A DNA stretch of 64,000 bases from Annulohypoxylon bovei var. microspora (taxonomy: Eukaryota > Ascomycota > Sordariomycetes > Xylariales > Hypoxylaceae): NCBI GenBank assembly GCA_022836615.1, contig MU405279.1, forward strand, positions 143,243-207,242, given 5' to 3'. Shown piece after piece: positions 46,520 through 58,808 of this stretch. Position 1 is the first letter of the stretch. The number at the start of each line of letters is the position of its first letter. The notes beneath the pieces were generated by a model. It was not told where the DNA came from. It made no database searches and was given only the letters and a program-made list of their open reading frames with translations. The position numbers were made by a program, and so were the translations under genes.

Positions 46520-48109
46520 ATGACCAACACCGAGCCAGCCGCTGTGGCGCCCGCGACGACGTCACCTGAACCCGCTACTTCAGCCCATGCACCGCCAGGC
46601 GCAACAGAAGGACCAATTGAAGCCGATACTAATCAAGTAAGCTAAGCTAAGAAAATCATAGCATACCTAGGTAGTTACCTGGGATTCAATTGACTAACAA
46701 TTAGCTGTAAGGAGGAGGAGGAAGAATTCGACGATGCGGATTCTGCACTTGGAGACGGCGATAAGTAAGGGATAACATTCTCGATCTTGATAAAAAAAGC
46801 TCTTATCTGACCTGTGAAAGCGCGAGCTCAACGGCATCCTTGACTGAGAGCATCCTGGAATATCGCACGCTTAACGGCCGCACATTTCATAGTTCTAGGC
46901 TTGGATCTGATAGTTACTGGGGTCCAAATGACGAACGACAAAATGAAGCCATGGACATGAAGTTAGTCTCAGCTATCCTAGAGGACTTACGATTGTCATT
47001 TTCTCATGTTTTTGCAGCCACCATTTCATGACGCTCTGCTTGGGAGGCCAGCTTTACATGTCACCTCTAAAACCCGACATACAAGTAAGCGCTCACACCT
47101 CATTTACAATACTAGGTATACTATAAATGTCGCTAATCATTTATAGAAAGTGCTTGATGTTGGGACCGGAACAGGTGATTTGAATTATCCCTTCAAAATT
47201 TGATATGATACTAATTAAGTTAACAACCTAGGCTTATGGGCAATGTAATCTAACGGTTCCGTATTGCATAATACTTGGACGGCTAACGAGCTTGTAGTGA
47301 CATGGCGGATGAGCATCCTAACTGCGAGGTTGTCGGAATCGATCTATCTCCAATCCAGCCCTCTTGGTGTCCGCCTAACGTGAAATTCGAAATTGACGAT
47401 GCGCAGCAGCCGTGGACGTTTGCGCCTAGCAGCTTTGATTTCATACACCTGAGGTATATCGTAGGCGGCATTGCAGATTGGTCGGCTCTATTTAAGGAGG
47501 CTTTTACTGCTCTCAAACCCGGCGGATGGATCGAGAGCTTCGAACCTGAGGCCGACTATCGTAGCGATGATGGTACCCTGAAGCCCGACTCGGCTCTGTA
47601 TATATGGCGTGATTTATTCGCCGAGGGCGGGAAGAAACTGGGCGTCTCCTTCACGCTTATCACCGACAACACCCTACCGAAGGCTCTTGAAGAGGCCGGC
47701 TTCATAAACATTACAGTCAGAGACATTAAGGTGCGTTGATTAAAATCATTATACGCAGGCTACAGTTTCTTACTCTATTGCAGGTTCCAGTAGGCACTTG
47801 GCCAGCCGATCCTAAATTAAAGGAGATTGGACAATGGTTCCAGTACACCCTTGAGCAGGACCTAGAAGGTAAGCGAGAGTTTCTTGTATTTACCTACCCC
47901 CTTTATTGGGTAGGTACCTAGGTACTCTGGTTAACCACTGGTGCTTTATTCTAGGTTATGTCATGTTCATGTGGAACAAGGTACTAGGCCGTTCATTAGA
48001 TGAGATGCACGTATTCCTCGCGGCCTTCCGCAAAGAAATGCGTACGAGATCGATTCACGCATACCTGCCTCAGCGCTTAGTATATGCACAAAAGCCGGAA
48101 ACCGCTTAG
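46520..48109 (+). CDS. LaeA-like SAM-dependent methyltransferase
   Basis: Nine exons: 46520-46636, 46712-46764, 46821-46961, 47018-47084, 47147-47174, 47232-47244, 47298-47730, 47784-47868 and 47955-48109, giving 363 residues. The N terminus is Pro/Ala/Thr-rich, then acidic. The conserved part reads SLTESILEYRTLNGRTFHS, MDMKHHFMTLCLGG-type helix, then motif I VLDVGTGTGLWAIDMADEHP assembled from three exons, EVVGIDLSPIQPSWCPPNVK, FDFIHLRYIVGGIADWSALF and LKPGGWIESFEPEAD. These are diagnostic of LaeA/LAE1-like methyltransferases, often regulators or tailoring enzymes in secondary metabolism. Exon 6 has only 13 nt. Because the gene is cut by eight introns, only its largest exon appears as a long ORF. 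Whether it is a true LaeA or a paralog cannot be settled here. Confidence 0.9.
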
Positions 48110-48640
48110 GCCGACCGGATTTTCTTGAGTTATGATTCACGAAGCCACGTCTTATATTAGCATCTTGGATATATCTTTGCATTCCCCGAAAACTAGATGG
48201 TATACATACAATGTCTGTCATACATTCTAATTACTTAACGTATAATGATACTGTTATGGAACTGTGGCAGCCTCCTAAGTTGTCCGATGTAGTCCTATAC
48301 AGTTCGACCCATCCGTTGAATATAGAAAACTATATCAGAGAAGCCAGTAGGCTGCTATGGTTCTGTGGCATATTCCAAATCCACTCGCTGCATATCTATT
48401 TTTTATCGGTATATTTACAGCAAGCTGTCTCAACCTAACGAACTTATATGACCTATCTTGTCCCGTTCCCGGTACTCAACTAGCTAACACGTTTCAACCG
48501 AAATCATGATTGCTATCGAAATATGCCATAACCATCTAGAATCGGGCAAGATGAAAAATCCAATCTGTATTTCAGCTATTGCTGTGGGGACATGTTTCCG
48601 CCAAATAACAATCTCCAGGATTCATAACATTCTTTTCAAA
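48110..48640. other. Convergent 3' flanks, no gene
   Basis: 531 bp between the methyltransferase and the MYND-DUF4470 gene. No convincing ORF. Confidence 0.4.
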
Positions 48641-50683
48641 TCAATTCGCCCTAAACCTCCATTCCATGTATCGTTCACAACCCGAGTTGCTGGATGAGAA
48701 CAACGTGGCGAACTCTTCCTTAGCCCCTTTCTGGTGTGGCTTTTTCTTCATTCTCAACGGCCAGGCCTCGATTATCGTGGGTTGTCTTTTGAACTCCATG
48801 CCGGACATCTCGCAGATTTCGTCGAAATGCTGAAGCTTCATATACCTAGTTAAGACGTGTTAGAAACATGAGATTATTATGGAAAGCGATTCATGGGGTT
48901 CTGACGAACCTGTCAAAGTACTTCTCCACGTCACGGACTTGCTGAGTTGCAACATCGTTAACGATAATGCTGGCGTCGTATGGCCCTGTGGGTGGTTGTG
49001 GGCGCATATATTTCCACACTTCCATAATCTCGTGTTCAATCACCTTTCTCTTCTCCGCGTCGTCAAAAATCTCATCTACCGCATTGAGGAAGAGAGCAAC
49101 CAATGCAGCGCAAGGATTATCGGAGGGACGCTTTAATAGAGGTCCTATATAGCACACCGTTTTGGCCATACCCAAGTACCCCGCGTCGGAAATATTCGCG
49201 ATCTAACCATAGTGAAATATTAGACACTGTCCTGATATAGTTATTGACGAATCTTTGGCGCACCTCTATACGATCGAACAAGATTTCCCCGACGTAGTCA
49301 TGCAGCTCCTCGGCATTGACATTCATTAGATGGAATTTTATGTCCGAACTCTTCAGGCGACGGTGGAAACGGGTGACGAGATCTTGGAGGAAGAAACTGA
49401 GTTTGCCGTAAATATCATTCGCGGGAGCATCGCACGAAAAACCCTTGATCTTGTCAAACCGGTAACCGTTGATCGGGTCCGCATCATCCTTCATAGGCCA
49501 GCTATTCGTATCGCGAAAGAGAGTCCTGGTGGGGTTAGTCGAGCCAGGTACCTATTATAGAAAAGGAGAAAGAAACCCACGGATTTGGTATCGTAAACGA
49601 ATCACGAGGGGCACCAAAGGGGAGAAGTACCCCATGCCCTCGAAACTTCTCGGCGCCGGCACGGTCTCCAGGAGGTTGAGCAAAATATCTGCGATGCCTG
49701 TAATCTACCCTTTCAGGGGCTAGTGTGACACTTCGGCGAATGTCTTGGGCCTTCTCGACCGTTAGACCGGGAGGAATCTCCAAACTTGCGAGCAACTCTA
49801 ACCATTGCTTCTTGGCCAACACGAGCCGAACAGATCTCGAGCCGAAAGTCCACGTTTTCCCCAGGACTGCGTTAGATGCTTTACCCTCTATTTTCTTGCA
49901 TACCCCTTGTACCAGTTCGCGGATCTTTCCGTTTAGCGTTTCATAGAGGGATTGAGAAATGAAAGCTGAATACCATAGATGAATGATGTTATCAGCTGCG
50001 ATGGCCGCGTCATCCTCTGTTAAGGCTAGAAGTAGTATGATGGCATTTCGACCGACAACATCGGCATCTCGATCGTTCAAATAAACTTTCATAGGACTTT
50101 GGCATTCGTTAGGAACAGAAGCGAGGGTCATGACACAGTTTCTAATGTCACCAGAGGCTACAGTATAATAGCGAGTTAACGTAACACTTTAACATAACTG
50201 AAATACCCACCCAGGTCGGTTAAGCAAGTCGGGAGATATTACCGGCATAGAGAAGGTTGAGGTCTCTCTTATAGTTGATGCCCTCATTTGATGCAAGATT
50301 CAGCAAGTCAAACGCGGGCATATTTCCCCACGGATATTTCTTTTTGAAGTTGAAAACCCGGAGGCGAGGTCCTCCCATGAAAGCAGGGACACGGTTCTCA
50401 GTCTCCCACGCAGGTCGCCAGGTTGCTTTCAATAATGGGTTGTTTCGACAATCAGAAATGTGTGTTTTCCAGTGTGTCTTCTGACAATGTTTACCACAGT
50501 ACTACCCGGATCATCAGAAATCGTCTTCCTTATCAAATGTACGCAGATAATACTGAACCGGGGGCTACTTACCTTGACCAAGCGGCAATACTTGCATTCG
50601 AACTTTCCAACTCGAGTACATTTTGGACTACCTTGACCCGAGTTCGCACATATCACATCGCCGCCTTGGTGTATCGCAGCCAT
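48641..50683 (-). CDS. MYND zinc-finger and DUF4470 protein, 568 residues
   Basis: Six exons: 50683-50573, 50501-50243, 50157-49581, 49525-49264, 49202-48910 and 48845-48641. The MYND finger is split by the first intron: CANSGQGSPKC, ECKYCRLVK / YCGKHCQKTHWKTHISDC, with all expected Cys/His. It is followed by LKATWRPAWETENRVPAF and the DUF4470 region (WGNMPAFDLLNLASNEGINY, LLYASGDIRN after splicing), then VYLNDRDADVVGRNAIILLL, ADNIIHLWYSAF, LGKTWTFGSRSVRLVL, PNPTLFRDTNSWPMKDDADP and ILFDRIEIANISDAGYLG. The 55-nt intron at 49526-49580 was fixed by a GTGGGT donor and CTAAC branch. Function of the family is unclear (protein-protein contacts via MYND). It lies inside the metabolic region. Confidence 0.9.
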
Positions 50684-51221
50684 TTTGACTATGCCAAATG
50701 GGTATGTTCATGGAAAGCAGATATTTTATTGTTTGAATATGGCATTGAGTGGATGATATTCTTATAATACAGATGTAGAAGCTCTGTCAGGCAGCAAGGA
50801 TACTCTACTTTGAGGGGGTTACAGTGCACACATGTCGTGTAACTGTTATGAAAGGATGCGGGCATCTATTGATACCTAGGTATATTCTCCGAGGCAGAAA
50901 TGATATGACCTGACAACTGTTATTCTACGTGGTGTTTTCTCCTCCGTTTGTCTGGTTCCTGGGAACCCTTTCGCTTACTACTTGCAGAGACTTGCAGATA
51001 AATATGACGGATATGCAACGGACCGCACTCCCTAAGCCTATTGGGAGACTTTATGATAAGTCGATTACTACCTTCGTGAGTCACTAATCGCCTGATACCA
51101 GCCAGTCCTTGAATCAGAAAATCCTGGCGCTACCTAGTACGAGAATCATCCATCGAACAAACAAACGGAAATGTACACCTCTAGAAGCTCTGCCGAATCA
51201 TACCCCGATCATCTTTGCTTT
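50684..51221. other. Intergenic, no gene
   Basis: 538 bp. A small plus-strand frame at 51109-51429 runs antisense to the reductase C terminus and is not supported. Confidence 0.4.
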
Positions 51222-54200
51222 TCACGGCTGCTGCTTGGCCCAAGTAAGTCGCCAACTATCTACACACTTCTGCAGGATCCCGCTTCTGATAATGTCAAAG
51301 CCTTGTTTGATAGTTTCGGAATGCCTCGCAGTAACCCGTGTTTCAAAGACAAGACCGCTTCGTCCGGCTGAATCATTGTCGTACTTCTCTTCGAAGAATT
51401 GGAGCAGCTTGATAGGGGCGTTCTTCTGAGGATCTTGCTCGCCCTCGCGTAGCCGTCGCACCCATTCCCGCTGAGAGACCGTCTCGAATACCAGCCCCGC
51501 CGCTCGTAGCGCGGGTAGCAAGTCGTTGCTCCAAGAGAAGAGAGACGGGTTCAATACGTGATAGACTTCTTCGCTGGTTTCTGATAAGCTGTCTTTTGTG
51601 CTGGGGTTGAGGCCGGATAGCTCGAGGATTGCCGCAGCGCATTTGTCTACTGGCAGCCATGAAGGAGTCTACATAGTTGAGTGTTAGCGAGGCATTTGAC
51701 TTAGTGGATAACGTAGGAAATCTTACCTCGTCAAGCATTGGGAGCGCTCCTATCGTAGTCGCGCTTTGAATCATCAGGGGAATTGCCTCGGTTGGATTCC
51801 AGAGGGCCTTGTGCGAATCCCCCATCAGTTGACCCGTCCGCAACACCCTTGCGTGTATACCGGTCTTCCTTGCCGCTTCTCGAATGATGTGTTCCGTCAC
51901 AAGTTTGGATCGAGCGTACCCCATGTTCTGAGCATAATGCAAATCCTCAATGTGGGCCTCGCGGATTACAGCCGGAAGAGGGGTACCTGCGGCAGCTGAG
52001 ATCGAGGATACGAAGAAGAAATTTGCTGGTTTCTGGAATGGAACGCTCAAACATAGTTTGATTATGTTATGCACGCCTGCGATATGAGAGCGTTCGAAGC
52101 TGCCGAGGTTCACATTGAAGTTTACCATCCATGCGCTGTGTATGACAGTGGTTAGACTAGATCGGAGAGTGTCGAGAGTGGATGGGTCGAGTCCTAGAGA
52201 TCCCTGACTAAAGTCGCCTGGAAGGCAAACGACCTTTTCCATAACAGCTTCGGAGAAGAGATCGCGGGACTCGAGACTCCACACGACACGAGAATGCGCA
52301 TCCTCGGGCGTCTTTGCTCGAACTAAACAGTAAACCTTTTCAACTCCAGGTAAGGACACGACTTGGGATAAGATATGCGCTCCAAGTGAGCCTGTCGTCC
52401 CAGTAAGGAGCTAAATGCTACCATTTAGCTAAAGAAAAAAAAAGGCTCACATAGTTGGAATTGGGTTGAATATGGTGAACTTACTATAACTTCTCCATTA
52501 GGTTGTTTACCTCCAGCGACAAACTGGGGGAAATCCGAGTACTTTTCTATCAGATCGGACATCAAAGCTATTTCGTCGGTATCGGGCAATTCCTCGCCTG
52601 TTCTAAGCGAATGAAGATGGGATGCAAGCTGTCTGGGTGATGGATATTCAAAACAGACGTTGTTAGACAAGACATTGTCGCCGATATCAATTTCTCGGAT
52701 TATCTTGGCTCTTGCAGTTACAGCTTGAAGGCTGTCTGTTCCGCATTCGAAGAAGTCCGTCTCTGCAGTCAACCCCTTTACGCCAATCGCGTGAGTGAAT
52801 AGATCCAACAAATATGCGACAAGCTCAGGTTGGCTTAAGACTTTTCGGACGCCATCTCTTGAATCATCATATGTTTCAAACCGCGTATAAGCCGCTTCGA
52901 TTGCCTGTTCGAAATCTCTGTACGCCGCTGCCCGGATGATCGTTCCCTTGTCTGTACGAGGATAGGGGGTGCCACACGGGAGAATTTCTACCATGTCAAT
53001 TGAGATCTGCCCAAATTTCTCCGCGGCTTCATTTCCGGTCTCAATTACTGGTCGAAGCGTATTTAGGAGATCCTCCTTCTTAAGTTCCCTGGCCTTTTCA
53101 CTTGGGAAGATGAGCAATCCTGGAAATGCCTTGCCTACCCCAAAGATAAGTGCTTCCTCTACCAGTTCATGTTGGCGGAGCCGATGCTCAAAGGGAATCG
53201 GTAACACCTTTTCGCCATTAAAAAGTGTGACCCTATCATCGAGGCGCGACAGGTACTTGAATGCTGATGGAATCGTGGGATGAGGTATGAATATGTCCCT
53301 CGTATGAAATGAATTCGGCGGGTCATCTGAATTAGAACAGAGTTTCGTTGCTAGGCCATCAAGGACGACACATTCATATAGCCCTTCACCAATAGGCTCG
53401 AAACGAAGATATGGCGCAACTTTGGGAAATGGTCGCATGTAGTTCCATGCTCTATCCTCCTTATCCCGGAAGGATGTCATAAGTTGGCCCATCTCAGTCC
53501 TAAAGCCTATTAGTATTCAAACCCTCCGGCATGATAATGGGCACACTTACGCTCCATAATGACCTACAAGATAAACTCCGGCATCGACCAATTTGTCTCC
53601 TAAATCATCAGGGCAGCTGCTCCCGCCAAATAGGACTAGCTTGCATCGCCTCATCAGATCGATACCATGTTCACTCTCAGCAAGCACTTTAAGTGAGTAT
53701 GGTACGCAGTGAAAGCTCTCTGGACCAAACTGTTCCATAGCGCTTATCAAGTGGTCATGGGTCATCGGTAGGCTTGCATCAAAGAACGCCGTAGTGACGG
53801 AATAGGTGATGCCGCGGAACAGAGTGCACAGACCATGGTTGTGGAATAGGGGTAATGTTATGAACGCTCTCAACCCACTCCCGACAGAGTAGTTCGTGAG
53901 GCAAGACCGGTGCGATTGATATATAGGTTTTGGAAGACCGGTAGAGCCAGATGAGTGTAGTATGAAGGCAACTTTTTGAGCTTCATCTTCAATCTTGACT
54001 GGCCGCTGAAAGCGAGACCCGGTTGAGTCTGTTTTCCCATATACACTTCCTGTCAACATGGTGAACTGAGACAGCTCATACCTTTCAGCGACCTGGCCAA
54101 TGGTCGCTGCGTAGTTTGACGCGGCGACAATGTTGTGACATTTTGTCTCTTGGAGTAGGGCTGTATAAGCCTCTACAGACAACCTTGTCGACAGGAATAG

Positions 54201-54602
54201 GATACCAAATCCTATGCGTGTCAAAGCTAATATCGTGATGATGTAGTCAAGATTTGACGATCCAACGATAGCTACTATTTCCGAAGTGCTCTGGCTGCTC
54301 TAGGGATCCTATTAGCAGTAGGTATCTGGCTAAGATCTTAGAAAATAACGTACTTTTGGGATTAACCCCAATCCAACATAATTCTTGGCAGCCTCATCTG
54401 CAAAGCTATCTAGCTCCTTTGCAGTATAATAGACATATTTCCGATCCTTTCCGGGATACGCAAGAAGAGGCTTGAAAGGGAAGGTAGTCGCACGATTGAC
54501 AATCAAGTCGTTGATACTATCAATTGACTTGCAGTCGATCTCAGGACTATGGCCCTGACTAGAGATATTCAGTTGCGTATGTGATGTTGCTGCAAGAGAC
54601 AT
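51222..54602 (-). CDS. NRPS-like adenylate-forming reductase (A-T-R)
   Basis: Five exons: 54602-54354, 54299-53551, 53499-52485, 52410-51727 and 51668-51222, giving 1,047 residues. Adenylation domain about 30-540: A3 core HSSGSTGLPKP (about 198-208), FHCVPYSLKVLAE, GHYGATEMGQLM, the A8-type loop LSRLDDRVTLFNGEKVLPIP and the A10-type Lys region RTDKGTIIRAAAY. Thiolation domain: FFECGTDSLQAVTA, phosphopantetheine Ser near 589. Reductase domain from about 672: LLTGTTGSLGAHI (NADPH motif), VIHSAWMVNFNVNLGSFE, MGYARSKLVTEHI (YxxxK). No condensation domain. Family knowledge: such enzymes activate a carboxylic (often aryl or alpha-keto) acid and release it as aldehyde or alcohol. All core motifs are intact. 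Substrate is not readable. Likely core enzyme of the surrounding cluster. Confidence 0.95.
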
Positions 54603-55562
54603 GGTAAAATATTCGGCGATTATGTACTAGGTTCAGACATTAGAGATTCAGGAGATAAAACGAACAAGTCGCCAAGAAATACGTATTATATGAACCCAGG
54701 CTCCTTACGTCGACAGCAGTCTGTTACCCTCGGCATATTTGAGATCAAGCCGCTCGGACTATGTCTACTACCTGTTGCATACGACGTTGGGGATCTATGT
54801 GCCGAAATGGTCTCTCCCCGCCTCCGTATCGGAGAACTCTACGTTAATAAACTGGTTTTACCATTAAGTGACGTTGAGGGGAATGGTAAGCATCGCTTGG
54901 TCATGGCCGTAGATCCAAGCAGATCTTTCCGACCCCTGCTATTTTCCCTCCCCTTAACCAAGGATTCCTCAATATGCTCGAGCTTTTCATTCTCATCGCG
55001 AGTGAGATCAATTTCAACAGTTGTAATTCTAGTATCCACGCCCCTGATGATAGTTTCTTTTTTTGTTTTAAGGGAGTAGGGAGAAGTAAAGCTGAGTCCA
55101 GTAACAGAAGTATAATAAATAGAATAAAATAATACCAACGGTTCATATAGACTTCATCGGCACATAAGTAGCTTAGACACCTGGGCATCTAAGCCCATAT
55201 CTGGAGACCCCACAAAGTTCCCCACGGGGAAATGGAGTAAGATGTGTGCATACTGCGTTAAGTAGGTAGGTACTTACATAGTATCCACAGGAAACCCGAT
55301 TTAACACAATCCAAGCTTAACTACGAGAATATCTGGCTTATACAATCAAGTTTCAGTAGATAATAGTAGGCTAGAGGGTATTCCTACCGATATTATGACC
55401 ATAAACTGAATTCTTAGATTAGTTACTGAATCTGTTGGTACAACCTTCGTGATTAGGTAAGCACAAATTCAGGGGCTTCAGGGGATTTTCGCGTGCGGTC
55501 GTTTTTGAGACTTCTTGAAATTTTTCTAGTATAGAAATGATAAGATAATAACTACAAGATAA
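54603..55562. other. Intergenic, no supported gene
   Basis: 960 bp. Overlapping frames at 54690-55079 (plus) and 54839-55188 (minus) are similar in length and not protein-like. A CTTACTTAAGTAGG-type tract lies near 55255-55275. The left part is the NRPS-like gene's promoter. Confidence 0.4.
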
Positions 55563-56665
55563 CTATGACTCAGACATCGCTTTCATGACACCTGCCCATT
55601 CTTCCCATGCACCCTCAGGGATCTTCCCTCTCAGCGGCGCTCGCCCCCCTTCTAGATTACCTAGACCAGCAACACGATAAATGCCTTCCCGAATTCCCAA
55701 GATACCCCAACGACCAATGTAATCTTCAGCTCGGCTTACCCGATACTGGAGGACTCTGGCTTCCTTGATTGCGGCATCGTCGATTGGTCGCTTGCCGACA
55801 AGTTCAAATAACCGTACCACCGTTTTTGGGAAAAATGAAGCGAGTCCATCAATAACTCCAGCAGCGTTGAAAACGACGATGGGTCCGAGCTGTTGACCGA
55901 AACCGCTAAATACTTGAAACTTTTCGTGGTCGATTTCGGGCGACGTTGATACTTGGACATGATAAGATACATTGCCGTGAGACCTATATTGTTAGCGCAA
56001 TCCTTTCAACATTGAATATAGTCTACTTACATCTTGCAGCCAACTATGTTTGGATGTTTTGCTAGTTTCTCATATGTTTCAGGGATCACTGTAAGCCCAT
56101 TCGTCACGCCTGGGTAGTTGTAACTAGGTAGTGTTGAAGTTAGCGAGTGTTGGAAGTAATGTTCGCCTCTATTGCCAACAGCTAACCGCTCAATCGCATC
56201 GAAATCAATCTACACTACTCACATTAAAATGGGGATCGGACTCTTGTCCGCAACTGTCGTGTACCATTCTACAAGCCCCTCCTGCGAAGCAGCGCCGCCA
56301 AAATATCCCGGTGCTAGAACCAGACCCCATTGGCACCCAACGTCTTTAGAATCCTGTAGCCATTCTAGAGCTTCATCGACAGCATTCACAAGAACACCAG
56401 CCATTATAGGATAGTCAGGGAAACCAGCAGTATCGAGCCCTTTACGGACTCCGCCGAGTAGATCTCGCCGTTCTGATCTACTCAGGTGCACGGCTTCGCC
56501 TGTAGATCCGAGAAGAACCAGCCCGTGAACTCCATTCTTGGCTAAGAATACGCTGTGCTCCGATTGAGTCGCGACGTCGACCTCGGCTTGGTGGGCTCCC
56601 GAGTTAAGGGGCTTGAAAAACGTCGGCGATGGGACGTAGACGCCAGGGGGTGGAATTCGAACCAT
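55563..56665 (-). CDS. DHDPS/N-acetylneuraminate-lyase family aldolase
   Basis: Exons 56665-56223, 56123-56031 and 55983-55563 give 318 residues, usual for the family. Start is MVRIPPPGVYVPSPTFFKPL; the upstream in-frame codon at 56701 is GTG, so this ATG is preferred. Motifs: GVHGLVLLGSTGEAVHLSRS (the GSTGE loop), GFPDYPIMAGVLVNAVDEAL, ILIYNYPGVTNG (YNYPG) and NIVGCKMSHGNVSY with the Schiff-base Lys. Family knowledge: fungal members cleave 2-keto-3-deoxy sugar acids to pyruvate and an aldehyde, e.g. GaaC-type aldolase for L-galactonate breakdown. It is divergent, across 749 bp, from a galactonate-dehydratase-like gene whose product type is the expected substrate of such an aldolase. Confidence 0.92.
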
Positions 56666-57414
56666 GTCGCCTGTTTTTCCGCTCCTTTTCCAGAGCTTCA
56701 CATAAAAATATTATAATATACCTGTTAGAGAAAGAATATATCAAAGATCTTGTATATAAAAGAACTACGTATCTTTCGCGGAATCTCATCATGGGGCCGA
56801 GCTCGGGATTCCAATGAGGGGGACCGTTAGCTTAGGTGGGGATCACGACATCGAATACTGACAATTATACCCCGAGGTTGGGGTATGTGGAGTATCCGTC
56901 GGTAAATATGCCCGAACATTATAGAACCCCAATATTCTCTTTGATTTAGGATGAGAATAGGATATGTTGCTAGTTACCCCGTTACCCATGCTAAGGTACA
57001 ATAGGTACCTACCTGCTTGAACATGGCCCAAGCCCCTACGCACCTCTTGTACAGGAAGGATAAGGTCTGTCGAATTAGTACCTAACTAGAGACTGATATT
57101 TGAAAGGGTAGATGCTTAGCAAAGTAATGCTTTTTCATAGCCGATCCCAGTTCGTAACAAAGATAGAACAAGACATCTAAGAGGATTGCCCCGGCAGCTG
57201 CCCGGTTGCTATATCCAATCCGATCGAACTCCAGTGTGGGCAAATACTCTATTGGATATTGACTCGGCAATAGCCCCTGACTCCATATACAACCCCTCAG
57301 CTTATGATAATACTGTTAATATATACAATCAAGGTCAATGATTCGTATAGCTTAATCTCATAACTAGTATTGCATTCGCTTACTTTATTCGTAGACAAGT
57401 TTCTTGCCAGTATC
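56666..57414. promoter_or_regulatory. Shared promoter of the aldolase/dehydratase pair
   Basis: 749 bp between two divergent start codons. TATA-like AT-rich stretches lie just upstream of the aldolase (56702-56720) and near 57315. A TAGGTACCTACCTG tract lies near 57002-57015. No gene. Co-regulation is inferred from layout only. Confidence 0.5.
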
Positions 57415-58723
57415 ATGGGCAAGATTTCAAAGATAGAATACTTTCGTCTGCCGCCACGATGGTTATTTGTAAAGATTACGGACGAAGAAAACCGTGTTGG
57501 TTGGGGAGAAGCTAGTCTTGAAGGACACACCCAAGCCGTGGAAGGATGTCTAGATGCATGGGCGGAGAAATATATAGGATTCGAAGCCGAGTGAGTCAAT
57601 ACAATTGCCTGAATATGATTTCAATCCATCATCACTGATAATAATTCAAGTGATATAGAACACATCTGGCAACTATCATACCGCGGAGGCTTTTATCGAG
57701 GGGGGCCGGTGCTTATGAGTGCCTTGAGTGGGATTGATATTGCCTTGTGGGATTTGAAAGGTACGAAAAATCCAGAACTAGTAAAAAGATTGAATAGCTA
57801 ACGTAGATTTAGCTAGGAAACTAAATGTTCCAATCTACCAGCTTCTAGGCGGAAAGGTCCGGGATAAACTGCGAGTATACGCGTGGATAGGGGGCGACCG
57901 TCCGGGTGACGTTGAAGTACAAGCGTATGTAGTTCCACTCCCGAATACCTGGATACACTAACTAAAAAAGAACAGGAACGCCCGTAAAGCACAAGGATTC
58001 AATGCGGTTAAGATGAATGCTACTGAGGACCTTGGGTGGCTTGACTCGCCTCGAAAGCTCGAAGAATGCGTGGAACGAGTGAAGACGGTGAAAGCCCTGG
58101 GGCTTGATGCAGGGGTAGATTTCCATGGGCGAGTGCACAAGCCGATGGCAAAACAATTAATCGCTAAACTGGAGCCTCACGATCCTCTCTTCATTGAAGA
58201 GCCTTTGTTGAGTGAGAATATCGGCGGCATCAAAGACATCGCTGCTCATACGCATTTGCCGATTGCTCTCGGCGAGCGCCTCCACAGCAGGTGGGACGTC
58301 CGCCCTTTCTTAGAATCTGGGTGCGTGGACATCTTGCAACCAGACATCAGCCACGTCGGTGGCATATCAGAGATGCGCAGGATTGCTTCAGCTTGCGAGA
58401 CCTACGACGTCGCATTAGCACCACACTGCCCATTGGGCCCGATCGCATTGGCAGCAAATGTACAAGTCTGTGCTGTCAGCCCGAATTTTGTGATTCAGGA
58501 GATGAGTCTTGGCATCCATTACAACGTCGGTGGCCAAGACCTGACAAGTTACACGGTAAATCCGGAAGTGTGGAAAGTCACGCATGGGTTTATCGACCTG
58601 ATGAACGGGCCTGGTCTCGGGATCGAAGTTGACGAGGCACAAGTCCGGTCATTATCGAAGGATTCAAAGGCGTGGGTCAGCCCAAATTTCTTCGGCCCAG
58701 GGAATGAGTTACGAGAGTGGTAA
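57415..58723 (+). CDS. Galactonate-dehydratase-like enolase-superfamily enzyme
   Basis: Exons 57415-57590, 57651-57760, 57813-57924 and 57976-58723 give 381 residues, close to bacterial DgoD. Features in order: N-terminal capping domain (ISKIEYFRLPPRWLFVKI, GWGEASLEGHTQAVEGC), YRGGFYRGGPVLMSALSGID and LNVPIYQLLGGKVRD; then the barrel with FNAVKMNATEDLGWLD, metal ligands in GVDFHGRVHKPMAK, FIEEPLL and ALGERLHSRWD, and the catalytic His in LAPHCPLGPIALAA. These match the mandelate-racemase/galactonate dehydratase group, which converts an aldonic acid to its 2-keto-3-deoxy derivative. Exact sugar acid unproven. It is divergent from the aldolase and convergent (85 bp) with the FAD monooxygenase. 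Confidence 0.93.
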
Positions 58724-58808
58724 TCGACAGTGGTTGCAAGTTGAACTTGTATGGACAGCCCCAACGATGGGAGTAGTTCATCAGCGGTGATGCATTATCT
58801 TAATTTGC

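Noticed and set aside
54690..55188. Overlapping plus and minus ORFs of 95-129 codons
   Set aside because: Similar-length frames on both strands, no motifs; likely chance in a promoter region.
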